Source: Paracoccus kondratievae (GTDB lineage: Bacteria > Pseudomonadota > Alphaproteobacteria > Rhodobacterales > Rhodobacteraceae). Taken from it: a DNA stretch of 64,000 nucleotides. The notes below the pieces were generated by a model. It made no database searches, had not been told where the DNA came from, and saw only the letters and a program-made list of their open reading frames with translations. The position numbers and the translations under genes are program-made. This document shows positions 20,028 to 28,531 of the stretch, in pieces. The DNA lies in contig NZ_CP045072.1 of assembly GCF_009301415.1 (NCBI RefSeq), positions 1,231,001 through 1,295,000 on the forward strand. Direction: 5' to 3'. Each line of letters opens with the position of its first letter. The stretch's first letter is position 1.

Positions 20028-21143
20028 TCACTGGCCCAGCCGCTCAAGCACAACCGCCGTGCCAATCCCGCCCGCAGCAGCGATGGCGGCCAGGCCTCGC
20101 TGACCGGGCAAGCCCAGCTCATGGCACAGACGCACGAGGTTGATTGCCCCCGATGCGCCAATCGGGTGACCCCGCGCAAGCGCCCCGCCGCCGCGATTGA
20201 TCAGCGTCTGCGGCAGATCAGTCAGCTGGGCGCAGGCGATTGCCTGAACGGCAAAGGCTTCCATCATCTCGACAGCTTCAAAAGAGGTGGGGCAAAGGTC
20301 GGTCGCCGCCATGACGGCGCGGATCGCGCCGACCGGGGCAAGACCCGGCAATTCAGGATCAGCCCCGCACGTCGCCCCGGCAAGCATACGCCAGCCGCTG
20401 TGCGCAAGCTTTTGCGCCAGCCGCGCTGAAACCATCAGGCAGAACCCTGCCCCATCGGCCGCAACCGCAGCATTTGCGGTGGTGATACTGCCCCGTAACA
20501 CCGGCGCGCGGCTACAAAGCCGCTCTGTCATTGAGCGTGCGAACGGATCACTATCGATCCCCGCAATCGCTGTAATCTCAGACCGCATATGTATCCTGGC
20601 GGCAAGCGCCCGCGCGTGGCTTGCGATGGACCACTGGTCCTGAACCTCGCGCGTGATCCCGAGCCGCAGCGATATGGCCTCGGCCGCCGCGACCATATCA
20701 GGATCGCGTTCGGGCCATGGCGTAAAGGACGGCTGGTCATAGGCCTCGGGCGCGCCGCCCTCTGGATCGGTGCGCAGCCGAAGCGGGCGTCGGGAATAGC
20801 TTTCAACCCCGCCCGCAATGACAACCTCGCATTGACCCGAGCGGATCAGGGCATCGGCCAGCATGACCGCATCCATGCCCCCGCAGCATTGCCGGTCGAT
20901 CGACAGGCCGGCCACCCGCTCGGCCAGCCCCGCCGCCAGCGCCACCACCCGGGCAGGATTGCCCCCGCCGCCAAGCGCGTTCGACAAAATCAGCTCATCG
21001 ACATTATCTGCTGCCAGCCCAGCATCGCGCAGCAGATCCGCGATGACCGGAGCAGCGATCTGGTGCAGCTCAAGCGCGCGGAAAGCGCCGTTACGCGGCA
21101 CGACAGCACTGCGACGCGCAGCAAGGATGACAGGATCGCTCAT
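20028..21143 (-). CDS. Thiolase-family protein lacking the second catalytic cysteine
   Basis: A 371-residue thiolase-fold protein. The nucleophilic cysteine region DRQCCGGMDA (Cys86) and the histidine region GGGALARGHPIGASG (His326) are present. The C-terminal catalytic Cys, normally in a LCIGGGxG context, is Ala355 here (AIAAAGGIGTAVVLE), and the Asn of the NEAFA motif is Met (MMEAFAVQ). It could therefore still accept an acyl group but may not carry out a normal Claisen condensation or thiolysis. It is the last gene of the bio operon, overlapping the ligase stop by four bases (ATGA). Probable role: acyl transfer linked to biotin or a biotin-like acid; this is inference. Confidence 0.85.
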   Translation of the reverse strand: MSDPVILAARRSAVVPRNGAFRALELHQIAAPVIADLLRDAGLAADNVDELILSNALGGGGNPARVVALAAGLAERVAGLSIDRQCCGGMDAVMLADALIRSGQCEVVIAGGVESYSRRPLRLRTDPEGGAPEAYDQPSFTPWPERDPDMVAAAEAISLRLGITREVQDQWSIASHARALAARIHMRSEITAIAGIDSDPFARSMTERLCSRAPVLRGSITTANAAVAADGAGFCLMVSARLAQKLAHSGWRMLAGATCGADPELPGLAPVGAIRAVMAATDLCPTSFEAVEMMEAFAVQAIACAQLTDLPQTLINRGGGALARGHPIGASGAINLVRLCHELGLPGQRGLAAIAAAGGIGTAVVLERLGQ

Positions 21144-22297
21144 GCTTTTGCCCCAAAGCAGCGTGCCAGCGACGCCAGATCCGGCTTGCCCGAGGCAAGC
21201 ACTGGCAGACGCGGCAAAAAGATGATGCGACGCGGGGCAGCGTGATCCCCCAGCGCCTCGCGGCAGGCCCGGCGCAGTCGCGCTGCCAGCGTATCATCGC
21301 CATGCCCCTCAACCACCGCAAGGACGGAATGGCCGCGCCGTGGGTCCGGGACCGCAAGAGCCGCGCAAAGCCCCGCCCCGGCTGTAGCCAGCGCCGCCTC
21401 GACATCCTCAAGGAAAAGGTTCCGATCCGCGACCAGAACCATGCGGCTTTCTCTGCCCCGCAGGAAAAGATGGCCTGCCCCGTCCAGCCAACCGATATCA
21501 CCGGTGACAAGGTGGCCTTCCTCCCGGGGAGGCAGTGGCAGGTCTGGCTCGGCATAGCCGTCAAAAAGATACGGACTCGCGACCGCGATCCGCCCTGCGG
21601 GGCCCAGGTGCAGGCTCACCCCCGGATAGGCACGACCCACCGAGTCTTCGGGCGTCGCACCGTCAGCCATGGTGATGAAACTGGTCTCCGAGGTGCCGTA
21701 AAACTCGCGGATCACGGCATTCGGGCACAGCGCCGCCATCGCCGCGCGGCAATCGGGATCCAGCTTGCCACCGCCGCAAAACACATGGGTCAAACTGTGC
21801 AACGGACCCGCATCCGCCATCAGCAAGCGTCGCAATTGCGCGGGCGTCGCATAAAGCACCGTCGCCGCACTATCCGTTAGTTGCCGCATTTGGCTGTGTG
21901 GGCTGTCTCCGGCAAGCAGCAACAGCCCCGCGCCAAGATGCAGCGCCTCTAACGTCGCATAAAGCGCCAGTGAGTGGCCAAGCTGGCCCAGCACTGCATA
22001 GCGGTCGCGCGGTGAAAGGCCAAAGGCGGCACGGCTGATCTCAAAGCTTGCGATCCATGAGCCATGACTGCGCCGGATTGTCTTGACGCGCCCGCCCGAG
22101 CCCGAGCTTTGACAGAAAAGCCAAGGCGCAGGCTGGGGCCCGGCCGGGCGGATGCCCTGATGGCTGGCATGGACCGGCAACCCTTGCGCTAGGCAGTCAA
22201 GAAGCGCCGTCGCAACCGGCGCATTCTGTCCACGCAGCCCGTAACTGAGAACTGCTTCGCGCCGGGCCGGGACAAAGCGGGCCGTCGCCGGATTCAC
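21140..22297 (-). CDS. Short AMP-forming acyl-CoA ligase in the biotin-transport operon
   Basis: A 385-residue member of the ANL adenylating family, shorter than the usual 500 or more because the N-terminal part is reduced. It retains the P-loop (SSGSGGRVKTI, about 69-79), the A5 motif YGTSETSF, the A7/A8 motif GDIGWLDGAGHLFLRGRESRM and the catalytic lysine motif ASGKPDL near the C-terminus. It should activate a carboxylic acid to an acyl-CoA. The start overlaps the bioY stop by four bases, and its own stop overlaps the thiolase start, so it is firmly part of the biotin operon. The substrate may be biotin, a biotin precursor such as pimelate, or a degradation product. Confidence 0.85.
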   Translation of the reverse strand: MNPATARFVPARREAVLSYGLRGQNAPVATALLDCLAQGLPVHASHQGIRPAGPQPAPWLFCQSSGSGGRVKTIRRSHGSWIASFEISRAAFGLSPRDRYAVLGQLGHSLALYATLEALHLGAGLLLLAGDSPHSQMRQLTDSAATVLYATPAQLRRLLMADAGPLHSLTHVFCGGGKLDPDCRAAMAALCPNAVIREFYGTSETSFITMADGATPEDSVGRAYPGVSLHLGPAGRIAVASPYLFDGYAEPDLPLPPREEGHLVTGDIGWLDGAGHLFLRGRESRMVLVADRNLFLEDVEAALATAGAGLCAALAVPDPRRGHSVLAVVEGHGDDTLAARLRRACREALGDHAAPRRIIFLPRLPVLASGKPDLASLARCFGAKA

Positions 22298-22869
22298 AGG
22301 CGGAAATCGCGCGGACCTGCCGGGACACGATGCCAGGCAAGCATCTGCGGCCTTACCCTTGCCAAAGCCTGCACAAGCATACCGGTGATCGCCGCCTTTA
22401 ACAGATCACCCGGAATAAAGACCGCAACGAGGCGGAATGCTTCGATCAGGCTTTTGCCGCTGACAAGGGCTAGCCCGCTGGCCCCAAGCAGATAAAGGAC
22501 TAGGATCCCACCAAAGACCGCCCCCAGCCCAGCCGCCAGCCCCGCCGAATGCAGCCGCACATGTTCGACGAACAGCCCGGTTGCAAAGGCCGCGACCGGA
22601 AACCCAAGTGCAAATCCTGCTGTCGGCGAGACAAAAACGCCGAGCCCCCCGCGCCCACCAGCAAGAAGCGGCAGGCCAAGCGCAACCAGCAGCAAAAACA
22701 GCCCGGCCGCCGCAGCGCCACGCCGCGCCCCAAGGACCGCACCAGCCAGCATGACGCCCAACGTCTGGGCAGTGATCGGCACGCCAAAGCCAAGCGTGAT
22801 CTGCGGCACCAGCCCCAGCGCCGCAATCATGGCCGCGAACAGGGCGATCTGGGCGATATTCCGTTCCAT
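22294..22869 (-). CDS. bioY: Biotin transporter substrate-binding subunit BioY
   Basis: A 191-residue hydrophobic protein with about six membrane helices. It matches BioY S-components: LGLVPQITLGFGVPITAQTLGVMLAGAVLG near the N-terminus, GGRGGLGVFVSPTAGFALGFPVAAF in the middle and VFIPGDLLKAAITGMLVQ near the C-terminus. It binds biotin in the membrane and works with the BioMN energy-coupling module encoded just upstream, 15 bases away. It overlaps the acyl-CoA ligase start by four bases. Confidence 0.95.
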   Translation of the reverse strand: MERNIAQIALFAAMIAALGLVPQITLGFGVPITAQTLGVMLAGAVLGARRGAAAAGLFLLLVALGLPLLAGGRGGLGVFVSPTAGFALGFPVAAFATGLFVEHVRLHSAGLAAGLGAVFGGILVLYLLGASGLALVSGKSLIEAFRLVAVFIPGDLLKAAITGMLVQALARVRPQMLAWHRVPAGPRDFRL

Positions 22870-22884
22870 TCGGTTTCTCCGGTC

Positions 22885-23505
22885 TCAGGGTTCCTGTTGG
22901 GGAGAGCCAAGCGGCCCGCCGCGTGCCCGCAAAGCTTCTCCGACATGATCGGCGTCGTCCAGAGCTTGCAGCGTCAAGGGCAGGATCAGCCTCCAGCCCG
23001 GACGGCGGCAAGATCGGGCGCGCCAGGCCTCGGCCAGCGTTCCGGCCCGCTCGACAATGACTGGCGTAAAGCGGATGACAAGCGGGATGGCCGTATCAAG
23101 CAGATGCACGGGTAGGCCCAACCGGCCAAGGGGCGCTGTCAGGTGTTGCAGCACCTCGACCAGATCCTCAAGCCCTGTGGTCATGGTAACAAGATTGGCG
23201 AGCCCGATCAGCGTCACCATACGCAACGTGATCAACGCCCCGCTTTGCCAGTCCCCCGTTACCCCATGCCAGACAAGCAGGATAAGGACAAAGGGCACAA
23301 CCACCCGCATCCCGCACATGCCCGCGCGGAAAAAGGCTGTGCCCGGTGCGGCGTAAAGCGCCAGAACCAACAGCAGCGCCGTCACATGAACGACCATACT
23401 GCCAGTCAGGAACAGCCCGGTCGATGCAAGGCACAGCCCCGCAAGCTTGAGCCCCGCCGGCCAGTGATGGGCGCGTGTCTTAACCGGCGAGGTCAGCGAT
23501 ATCAT
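22885..23505 (-). CDS. bioN: Energy-coupling factor transmembrane protein BioN
   Basis: A 206-residue ECF T-component with four to five membrane helices and the coupling-helix motif EAWRARSCRR near the C-terminus, the Ala-Arg-Gly-like signature that contacts the ATPase. It links ATP hydrolysis by BioM to transport by BioY. Its start lies 26 bases inside the bioM gene, indicating translational coupling, and bioY follows after 15 bases. The order bioM-bioN-bioY is that of the Rhodobacter capsulatus biotin transporter. Confidence 0.92.
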   Translation of the reverse strand: MISLTSPVKTRAHHWPAGLKLAGLCLASTGLFLTGSMVVHVTALLLVLALYAAPGTAFFRAGMCGMRVVVPFVLILLVWHGVTGDWQSGALITLRMVTLIGLANLVTMTTGLEDLVEVLQHLTAPLGRLGLPVHLLDTAIPLVIRFTPVIVERAGTLAEAWRARSCRRPGWRLILPLTLQALDDADHVGEALRARGGPLGSPQQEP

Positions 23506-24229
23506 CCAGATCCCCCAGACGGATCATCTCGGCCGTAAAGCGCGGCAGGACCTCAGCCGGCGTACCTTGGGCAACGATGCGACCACGGTCCAACCAGAAC
23601 AATTCCTTACAATCTTCAAGATCCGATGGCTCGTGCGAAATATGCAGCAACCGCGTATTGACCCGCCGCAGGTAGCGCGCAAGTTGGCGGCGGGTCGGGA
23701 TGTCAAGCCCGGCATAAGGTTCATCAAGGATCAGAAGCCGTGGGCGCATCGCCAACACCGCCATCATGCAGACGAGATGCTTCTGTCCCTGTGACAGCGC
23801 CGAGATCGGGGCATCCTTCCAGTGCAGCTTGTCAAAACTGTGCAGCACGGCCTCGGCCCTCGCGGCGGCTGCATGTTTGTCCAGGCCCTGTTGCCGCAAG
23901 CCGAAAGCGATTTCTTCGCTAACGCGCGGAAAGATAATCTGATGCTCAGGGTTCTGAAAGAGGATACCTACTGTCGCAAGCGCTTCACGGCGATCCCTGA
24001 AAATATCATGTCCTCCGATGCGAATGGTCCCCGAACTCGGGGCTATCAGTCCGGCAAGCAGCCGCGCCAACGTGCTTTTCCCCGAGCCATTGCGGCCGAC
24101 CACACCGATACGCCGCGCAGTCGAGTATAATGTCAGCCCTGAGAGCACAGGACGGCCTGCAACTTCATGGCCCACCTCGTCGAGATGGATGGCCAGGTCT
24201 GCGCTATCGTCCTCGGGTCGTTCCTGCAT
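23480..24229 (-). CDS. bioM: Energy-coupling factor ATPase BioM
   Basis: A 249-residue ABC ATPase. Walker A is GRNGSGKSTLARLL, the Q-loop lies in FQNPEHQI (the NPEHQ sequence typical of ECF ATPases), the signature is LSQGQKHLV, Walker B is LLILDEPYAGLD, and the switch histidine is in LLHISHEPSDLEDC. It powers BioNY-mediated biotin uptake. The start at 24229 (MQERPEDD) was chosen as the first ATG giving a normal length; the open frame extends further without family resemblance. First gene of a five-gene overlapping operon. Confidence 0.93.
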   Translation of the reverse strand: MQERPEDDSADLAIHLDEVGHEVAGRPVLSGLTLYSTARRIGVVGRNGSGKSTLARLLAGLIAPSSGTIRIGGHDIFRDRREALATVGILFQNPEHQIIFPRVSEEIAFGLRQQGLDKHAAAARAEAVLHSFDKLHWKDAPISALSQGQKHLVCMMAVLAMRPRLLILDEPYAGLDIPTRRQLARYLRRVNTRLLHISHEPSDLEDCKELFWLDRGRIVAQGTPAEVLPRFTAEMIRLGDLDDIADLAG

Positions 24230-24365
24230 CGTCCGGATCTCATGCTTTCTCGGCACCGCCGAATATCCCGGCCCTTTAATCGCAGATGTGCGTCCAGAGA
24301 AAGGCAGGATTACGATCACTGTCTTGCAGAGCGTCGTCAGGGAGAGCGCGGTAGTCACACTCGCG

Positions 24366-24389
24366 TCACACGAACACTTTGGCGTGTGA
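24366..24389. promoter_or_regulatory. Inverted repeat upstream of bioM
   Basis: TCACACG and CGTGTGA form a perfect 7-bp inverted repeat with a 10-base spacer about 140 bases before bioM; another GTCACAC lies just to the left. It could be an operator. No sequence resembling the alphaproteobacterial BioR box TTATMKATAA was seen in 24230-24501, which otherwise shows nothing recognisable. Confidence 0.35.
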
Positions 24390-24501
24390 TGGCCGTTGTT
24401 TGAGAAGTCGCGCCCGATCAGGCTTCACAGGAGCAATCCACGGGTTAACGGTCTGAGATGACGAGACCTGCCCCTGCCCGCTCTTATATTAAAAATTACC
24501 T

Positions 24502-25341
24502 GGTTCATGTTACCAACTGGCGGATCCATAGCCTGATGGATGCTATGTCGACGAAGCCGGGGAAACTTGCTGCAGTTTTGTCATAGCGGGTTGCCAGCCG
24601 GGGGCTGTTCTTGAGTTTGTTGAAGCACCGCCCGGCCATGTTGCGCAGCGTATAGATGGTCATGTTGACAACCGTTCGAACCTTGCGGTTCCTGCGCATC
24701 GGGATCATCGGCAGGGCGTTGCGGCTTTCGATCTCTTCCCGAATTTCCCCTGTCCGCCACCAGAACCGCAGGCTGCGGCAAGTTGTCAGCCATCACCAGA
24801 TCACAGCCGGTATGGTCGGAGTTCTGGCCCGGCGTGATCCCGGTCCTCATCGGGGCCCGCGCCGTTGCCGCGGAGATGGATCCTGGTCGGGAACCCACCT
24901 CTCGAATGGCCAGGAGCCTCTTTCGGAGTCCCCTTTTGCGCCCGCCGCATGATGACAGGCGCGGATCACGGTGCTGTCGACCATCTGGAGTTTGTAAGGT
25001 GCAATTCCCGCGTGGTCCGAGCCGCGTCCAGAATGTCCTCCCACAGCCCCGCCAGGGTCCAGCGGCGGAACTGACGGCAGACCGAGGACCATTTGCCGAA
25101 CTCTTCGGGCAGGTCGCGCCAGGGCGCACCGCTTCTTGCAGTCCGGAAAATCCCATACAGAACAAGACGATGATTGGATAGCTTGCGCCCATGCGGGTGT
25201 CGGACGGCACGAATAAAGCCTTCGAGGAAGGCCCACTCATCATCGGATATCAGGTTGCGCGCCAAGCTCCATCTCCCCGCATAGAGATGAGCTTGAAACA
25301 CAGGTCGTCGACCACCGAAATCACTTTCGCCAACACAAACC
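24502..25341 (-). mobile_element. Decayed IS5-family (IS427-like) element, copy 1
   Basis: An element of about 840 bp oriented on the minus strand. Ends resemble each other imperfectly (GGTTCATGTTACC on the left; GGTTTGTGTTGG read inward from the right). Its right end is separated by one base from copy 2. The transposase is broken in several places and has lost a catalytic Glu. Boundaries were set by comparison with copy 2 and are approximate. Confidence 0.75.
24505..25301 (-). pseudogene. IS5-family transposase remnant, copy 1
   Basis: The N-terminal frame (24966-25301) encodes ARNLISDDEWAFLEGFI and LPEEFGKWSSVCRQFRRW, typical of the IS427-group N-terminal part. The frame then shifts: KLQMVDSTVIRACHHAAGAKG, with the first catalytic Asp, is in a second frame ending at 24847. 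The central part falls in a third frame containing DLVMADNLPQPAVLVADRG, and the C-terminal part (24505-24708, RCFNKLKNSPRLATRYDKTA) in yet another. Where copy 2 has LVERCFNK, this copy has MAGRCFNK, so the catalytic Glu is lost. One G is missing from the run after GCAAAA at the usual programmed-frameshift site. The protein cannot be functional. Confidence 0.85.
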
Positions 25342-25342
25342 A

Positions 25343-26195
25343 GGTCATGTTGACAAATGGCGAAACCAAAGTCGGATCGAGGTGATGTCGATGAAGCCCA
25401 GGAAGCTTTCGGCGGTCTTGTCGTAGCGGGTCGCCACGCGGCAGGCGTTCTTGAGCTTGTTGAAGCAGCGCTCGACGAGGTTGCGTAAACGGTAGAGGGT
25501 GCGGTCCACAGCCACGCGTAACTTACGGGACTTGCGCATCGGGATGACTGGCACGATGTTGCGCGCCTCCATGTTTTCTCTCACCTTGTCGGAGTCATAG
25601 CCACGGTCGGCAAGCAGAACGCAGGGCTCGGGCAGGTTGTCGTCCATGACCAGATCGAAGCCGCGATAGTCCGAAGTTTCGCCCGGCGTGATGTCCGACC
25701 TCATGGGCAGGCCCGCGCCGTTGACGCGGAGATGGACCTTGGTCGTGAATGCACCGCGCGAACGGCCAAAACCCTGTCGCGGAGTCCCCCTTTTGCGCCC
25801 GCAGCCTGATGGTGGGCGCGGACCACAGTGCTGTCGATCATCTGGAGCGCGTCCGGGGTGCCAGCCCGCTCGCGTTGAGGGCCTCCAGCATCCCCTCCCA
25901 AAGCCCGGCAAGGGTCCAGCGCCGGAACTGGCGATAGACCGACGACCACCTGCCGAACTCATCAGGCAAGTCACGCCAAGGCGATCCGGTGCTGGCGATC
26001 CAGAAAATCCCATCCAGAACAAGGCGATGGTTGGTGGGCTTTCGTCCATTCGGGGCGCGGATCGCCAGGATGAAGCGCTCGTGAAACGCCCATTCCTCGT
26101 CCGACATCAGGTCTCGTGCCAAGCTGGTCTCCATCGCAGAGACCAGCTTGAATCACGTCCAGCACGTCCTGTGAATCCCTTTTGTCAACACGGCC
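25343..26195 (-). mobile_element. IS5-family (IS427-like) element, copy 2, with inverted repeats
   Basis: An 853-bp element with recognisable terminal inverted repeats: left end GGTCATGTTGACAAATGG (25343-25360), and right end, read inward on the minus strand, GGCCGTGTTGACAAAAGG (26178-26195), 15 of 18 identical. It directly abuts copy 1. No clear target duplication is seen at the outer edges. It borders the AT-rich flagellar segment. Confidence 0.85.
25345..26134 (-). pseudogene. IS5-family transposase with a disabling frameshift, copy 2
   Basis: The first frame (25838-26134) starts METSLARDLMSDEEW and runs to MLEALNASGLAP, then stops early. DALQMIDSTVVRAHHQAAGAKGG, with the first catalytic Asp, follows in another frame. 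A CC insertion in the C-run at about 25855 would explain the shift. A second shift at GCAAAAGGGGG is the position of the normal programmed -1 frameshift of IS427-group elements. The C-terminal frame (ending 25345) holds VLLADRGYDSD and RNLVERCFNKLKN with the remaining Asp and Glu. So the catalytic triad is intact but one additional frameshift probably disables it. Confidence 0.85.
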
Positions 26196-26286
26196 TAAGC
26201 ATGTATAAAAACCAAACCACAAGAACAGCAATAAAATTATAAATATTTCAATCGAAAAACAAAAAACACCCTTGAAATAACGCCTA

Positions 26287-27078
26287 TCAGTACCCTCTGA
26301 TTAAAGTGAGAGCTGCAGAATATTTTGATGATGCTGAAAGGTCTACACTGCTACGTATGAGATATCTATCAAATAACTTATCCACAGACTCCGCAGATTC
26401 AAATTGCTTAACGTCATCTGCCCCGGTAAGTTTAAGAGTTCTCCGCTTAAGCTCTAAAAGTTGCCTATCAACAGAAAGTCCCGAAAACCCAGCTGTAAGG
26501 CCATAAGCCCCCGCAAAAACCGTGCGCAAGGATTTCGAGGAAATAATATGATACCACTTGGCGTTATCGGTTACACTCGATTCAACCAAATCTTGAAGCT
26601 CCCGACGTCCGTTAAGAACAATCTCTATCTCCGGATGTTGCAAGCCAACATTTTTTGCAAATGATTTCTCAACATACTTGCCAAGAATACGTTCTATATC
26701 CAACCCCTTCCACCCTTCATCTAATGACGAAGGAAAGGCAAGGGCCTTGCACATGTCAAGATATTTTTTATCAGAAATTCTATTAACAAAACTATTCTTA
26801 TCATCCGGATCCGAGGTAAGAATTTTCTTGATAAAGTACTTATTCTTTATATCCGAATCGAGACCAAAGGCAGTCAGGACGACGGAAAATATTTTTTGGT
26901 CCCCGATAAGATCATCTACGTCTCTAATTTTTGAAGCATTATCTGAAAAGTATTTAGAAACAAGCTTTACTTGGGAACTTTGAGCGTACGCGGTTTTCTG
27001 CCTGGTCATAGATCTCTCCAAAACCTTCCAACCAGCATACCCCCCGACCCCAATTTGAACAGTATAACTCAAAGTCAC
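26287..27078 (-). CDS. DUF1217 flagellar-cluster protein
   Basis: A 263-residue protein matching the DUF1217 pattern common in alphaproteobacterial flagellar loci: YTVQIGVGGYAGWKVLERS near the N-terminus, then VKLVSKYFSDNASKIRDVDDLIGDQK region and FGLDSDIKNKYFIKKIL. The GTG start at 27078 has GGGTGA immediately upstream. The precise function of the family is not known; linkage to flagellar genes suggests a structural or assembly role. DNA here is distinctly AT-richer than the flanking chromosome and codons differ (many AAA, ATA and TTA), consistent with transfer. Last gene of the leftward flagellar unit, next to the IS elements. Confidence 0.75.
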   Translation of the reverse strand: MTLSYTVQIGVGGYAGWKVLERSMTRQKTAYAQSSQVKLVSKYFSDNASKIRDVDDLIGDQKIFSVVLTAFGLDSDIKNKYFIKKILTSDPDDKNSFVNRISDKKYLDMCKALAFPSSLDEGWKGLDIERILGKYVEKSFAKNVGLQHPEIEIVLNGRRELQDLVESSVTDNAKWYHIISSKSLRTVFAGAYGLTAGFSGLSVDRQLLELKRRTLKLTGADDVKQFESAESVDKLFDRYLIRSSVDLSASSKYSAALTLIRGY

Positions 27079-27193
27079 TCACCCACTAATTCTGTAAAAA
27101 CGCCATGGTACATGGTCAAATTCTAAAGCAAACCACCAACTACAAAGTCGCCCAGAGGATGAATGACAGTTCTGCACAGAACGGCACATAAGT

Positions 27194-27547
27194 TTACCTG
27201 CCCACCCCCCTCATCATAGCTTTATTTATATCAATTAAAACATCAACAGACGCTTCCTCCACAAGCACACGAAACCCGTATTTCAATACAAAGGAGGAAA
27301 GAGATAATATTCCCACCTTCACATCTTCTGGCAATAAATTCCCAGGGGATCGCACATCATCAGCCAATACAACCCAAAGCTGATTGTTGTAAACTACAGA
27401 ATTTAAAATTAACCTGCGGTCATTTGAAATTTTAGCAGCCTGCAGTTCCCGTGTAGAACGAAGAAAAGCGGCATATTCATGATCTCTCTCGTTTCTAACT
27501 TCATCATATCCTTTGAAGTCACTAAAATTCACACAACCAACACTCAT
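27194..27547 (-). CDS. flaF: Flagellar biosynthesis regulator FlaF
   Basis: A 117-residue protein with the FlaF pattern: ERDHEYAAFLRSTRELQAAK, NQLWVVLADDV, NLLPEDVKVGILSLSSFVLKYGF and the closing VDVLIDINKAMMRG. In Caulobacter and relatives FlaF is needed for flagellin synthesis or secretion and counteracts FlbT. It lies 59 bases downstream of the flagellin gene, the classical position, with a hairpin between. FlbT, the usual next gene, is absent; a DUF1217 gene follows instead. AT-rich composition like its neighbours. Confidence 0.8.
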   Translation of the reverse strand: MSVGCVNFSDFKGYDEVRNERDHEYAAFLRSTRELQAAKISNDRRLILNSVVYNNQLWVVLADDVRSPGNLLPEDVKVGILSLSSFVLKYGFRVLVEEASVDVLIDINKAMMRGVGR

Positions 27548-27578
27548 ATAACATATCCAGAACAGCGTTCATTTAATT

Positions 27579-27600
27579 GGGGCGCCACTAAAGGCACCCC
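27579..27600 (-). terminator. Hairpin between flagellin and flaF
   Basis: On the minus strand GGGGTGCC pairs with GGCGCCCC (one G-U) around TTTAGT, starting seven bases after the flagellin stop. Only AATTAAAT follows, so it may attenuate or stabilise the abundant flagellin mRNA rather than fully terminate. Confidence 0.5.
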
Positions 27601-27606
27601 GTTTAA

Positions 27607-28449
27607 TTAACGGAACAGAGCCAGGATATTTTGAGGCGCCTGGTTTGCGATAGAAAGTGCCTGAACGCCCAACTGCTGTTGAGTTTGGAGCGCTTGCAGC
27701 CGCGCAGAAGCCTCCTCCATATCAGCATCCACCAAAGCACCAATTCCGGTAGTAAGAGAGTCCGCGAGCCTTGAAACAAAATCTGACTGATCGCTGATCC
27801 GCTTCGCCGCTGTACCCAGTTGCGCAGCACCCTTCTTGGCAACCTCGATCATAGTTTCGATCTCACCAATTGCGGTCTGCGCCGTCGCTGCATTGGTGAT
27901 AGTGGTCAGTGTAACTCCTTCAATTTTCTCTTCGAAATTCACAGAATTTACGGTAATCGTTTGAGCGGTCGTCGTCGTCTCGCCTTTAGTCCGGTCCAGA
28001 GATGCGAGGACGGTAAAGGATGTCGAGCTACCAACCGGATTAGTTTTAAGCAGATTGACCCCGTTCATCTGGGTGCCATCGATAATTGAGACAATCTGGT
28101 TTTTCAGCTGCACGATCTGCTCATTGACAGTGCCAAAGTCATTCGCATCACTGCCGGCGCTGGCCGCCAGGTCTTTCATCTGCACCAGCAGATCGCCAAT
28201 CTGCTGCGCCCCATCAAGTGCGGTCGTTACCACTGCCTGCGACAGGTTAAGGTTGCTCTGCAGGGTTTTAAAAGTCGATTGATCCGATTCCATCACCTTA
28301 GCAATCGACCAAACGGCAGCATTATCTTTTGCCGTAGCTACTTTTTTCCCCGTTGAAATTTCATTTTGCGTTTTATTGAGGTTCGCGTTAATCCCTTTCA
28401 GGGTTTGCAGTGCGACCATTGCACCATTATTAGTCAGAATACTGGACAT
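27607..28449 (-). CDS. Flagellin
   Basis: A 280-residue filament protein. The N-terminal D0/D1 helix includes ILTNNGAMVALQTLKGINANLNKTQNEISTG-type sequence and KDNAAVWSIAKVMESD; the C-terminal D1/D0 helices include SRLADSLTTGIGALVDADMEEASARL and LQTQQQLGVQALSIANQ, ending in ILALFR. The variable centre is short (about 140-190), as is usual for alphaproteobacterial flagellins. Exported by the flagellar type III system, which is not encoded in this window. Ribosome-binding GAGG lies about seven bases upstream. A sigma28-like promoter is present further upstream. Confidence 0.95.
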   Translation of the reverse strand: MSSILTNNGAMVALQTLKGINANLNKTQNEISTGKKVATAKDNAAVWSIAKVMESDQSTFKTLQSNLNLSQAVVTTALDGAQQIGDLLVQMKDLAASAGSDANDFGTVNEQIVQLKNQIVSIIDGTQMNGVNLLKTNPVGSSTSFTVLASLDRTKGETTTTAQTITVNSVNFEEKIEGVTLTTITNAATAQTAIGEIETMIEVAKKGAAQLGTAAKRISDQSDFVSRLADSLTTGIGALVDADMEEASARLQALQTQQQLGVQALSIANQAPQNILALFR

Positions 28450-28531
28450 CTTTAACCTCGATTATTTCCGGACACTATGTCCCACTCAAGACAGCTCGGC
28501 ATCTACCGAACAAAGAGATCCCGATTTTCTC

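Noticed and set aside
24230..24501. BioR operator of the bio operon
   Set aside because: No sequence close to TTATMKATAA could be found in the upstream region.
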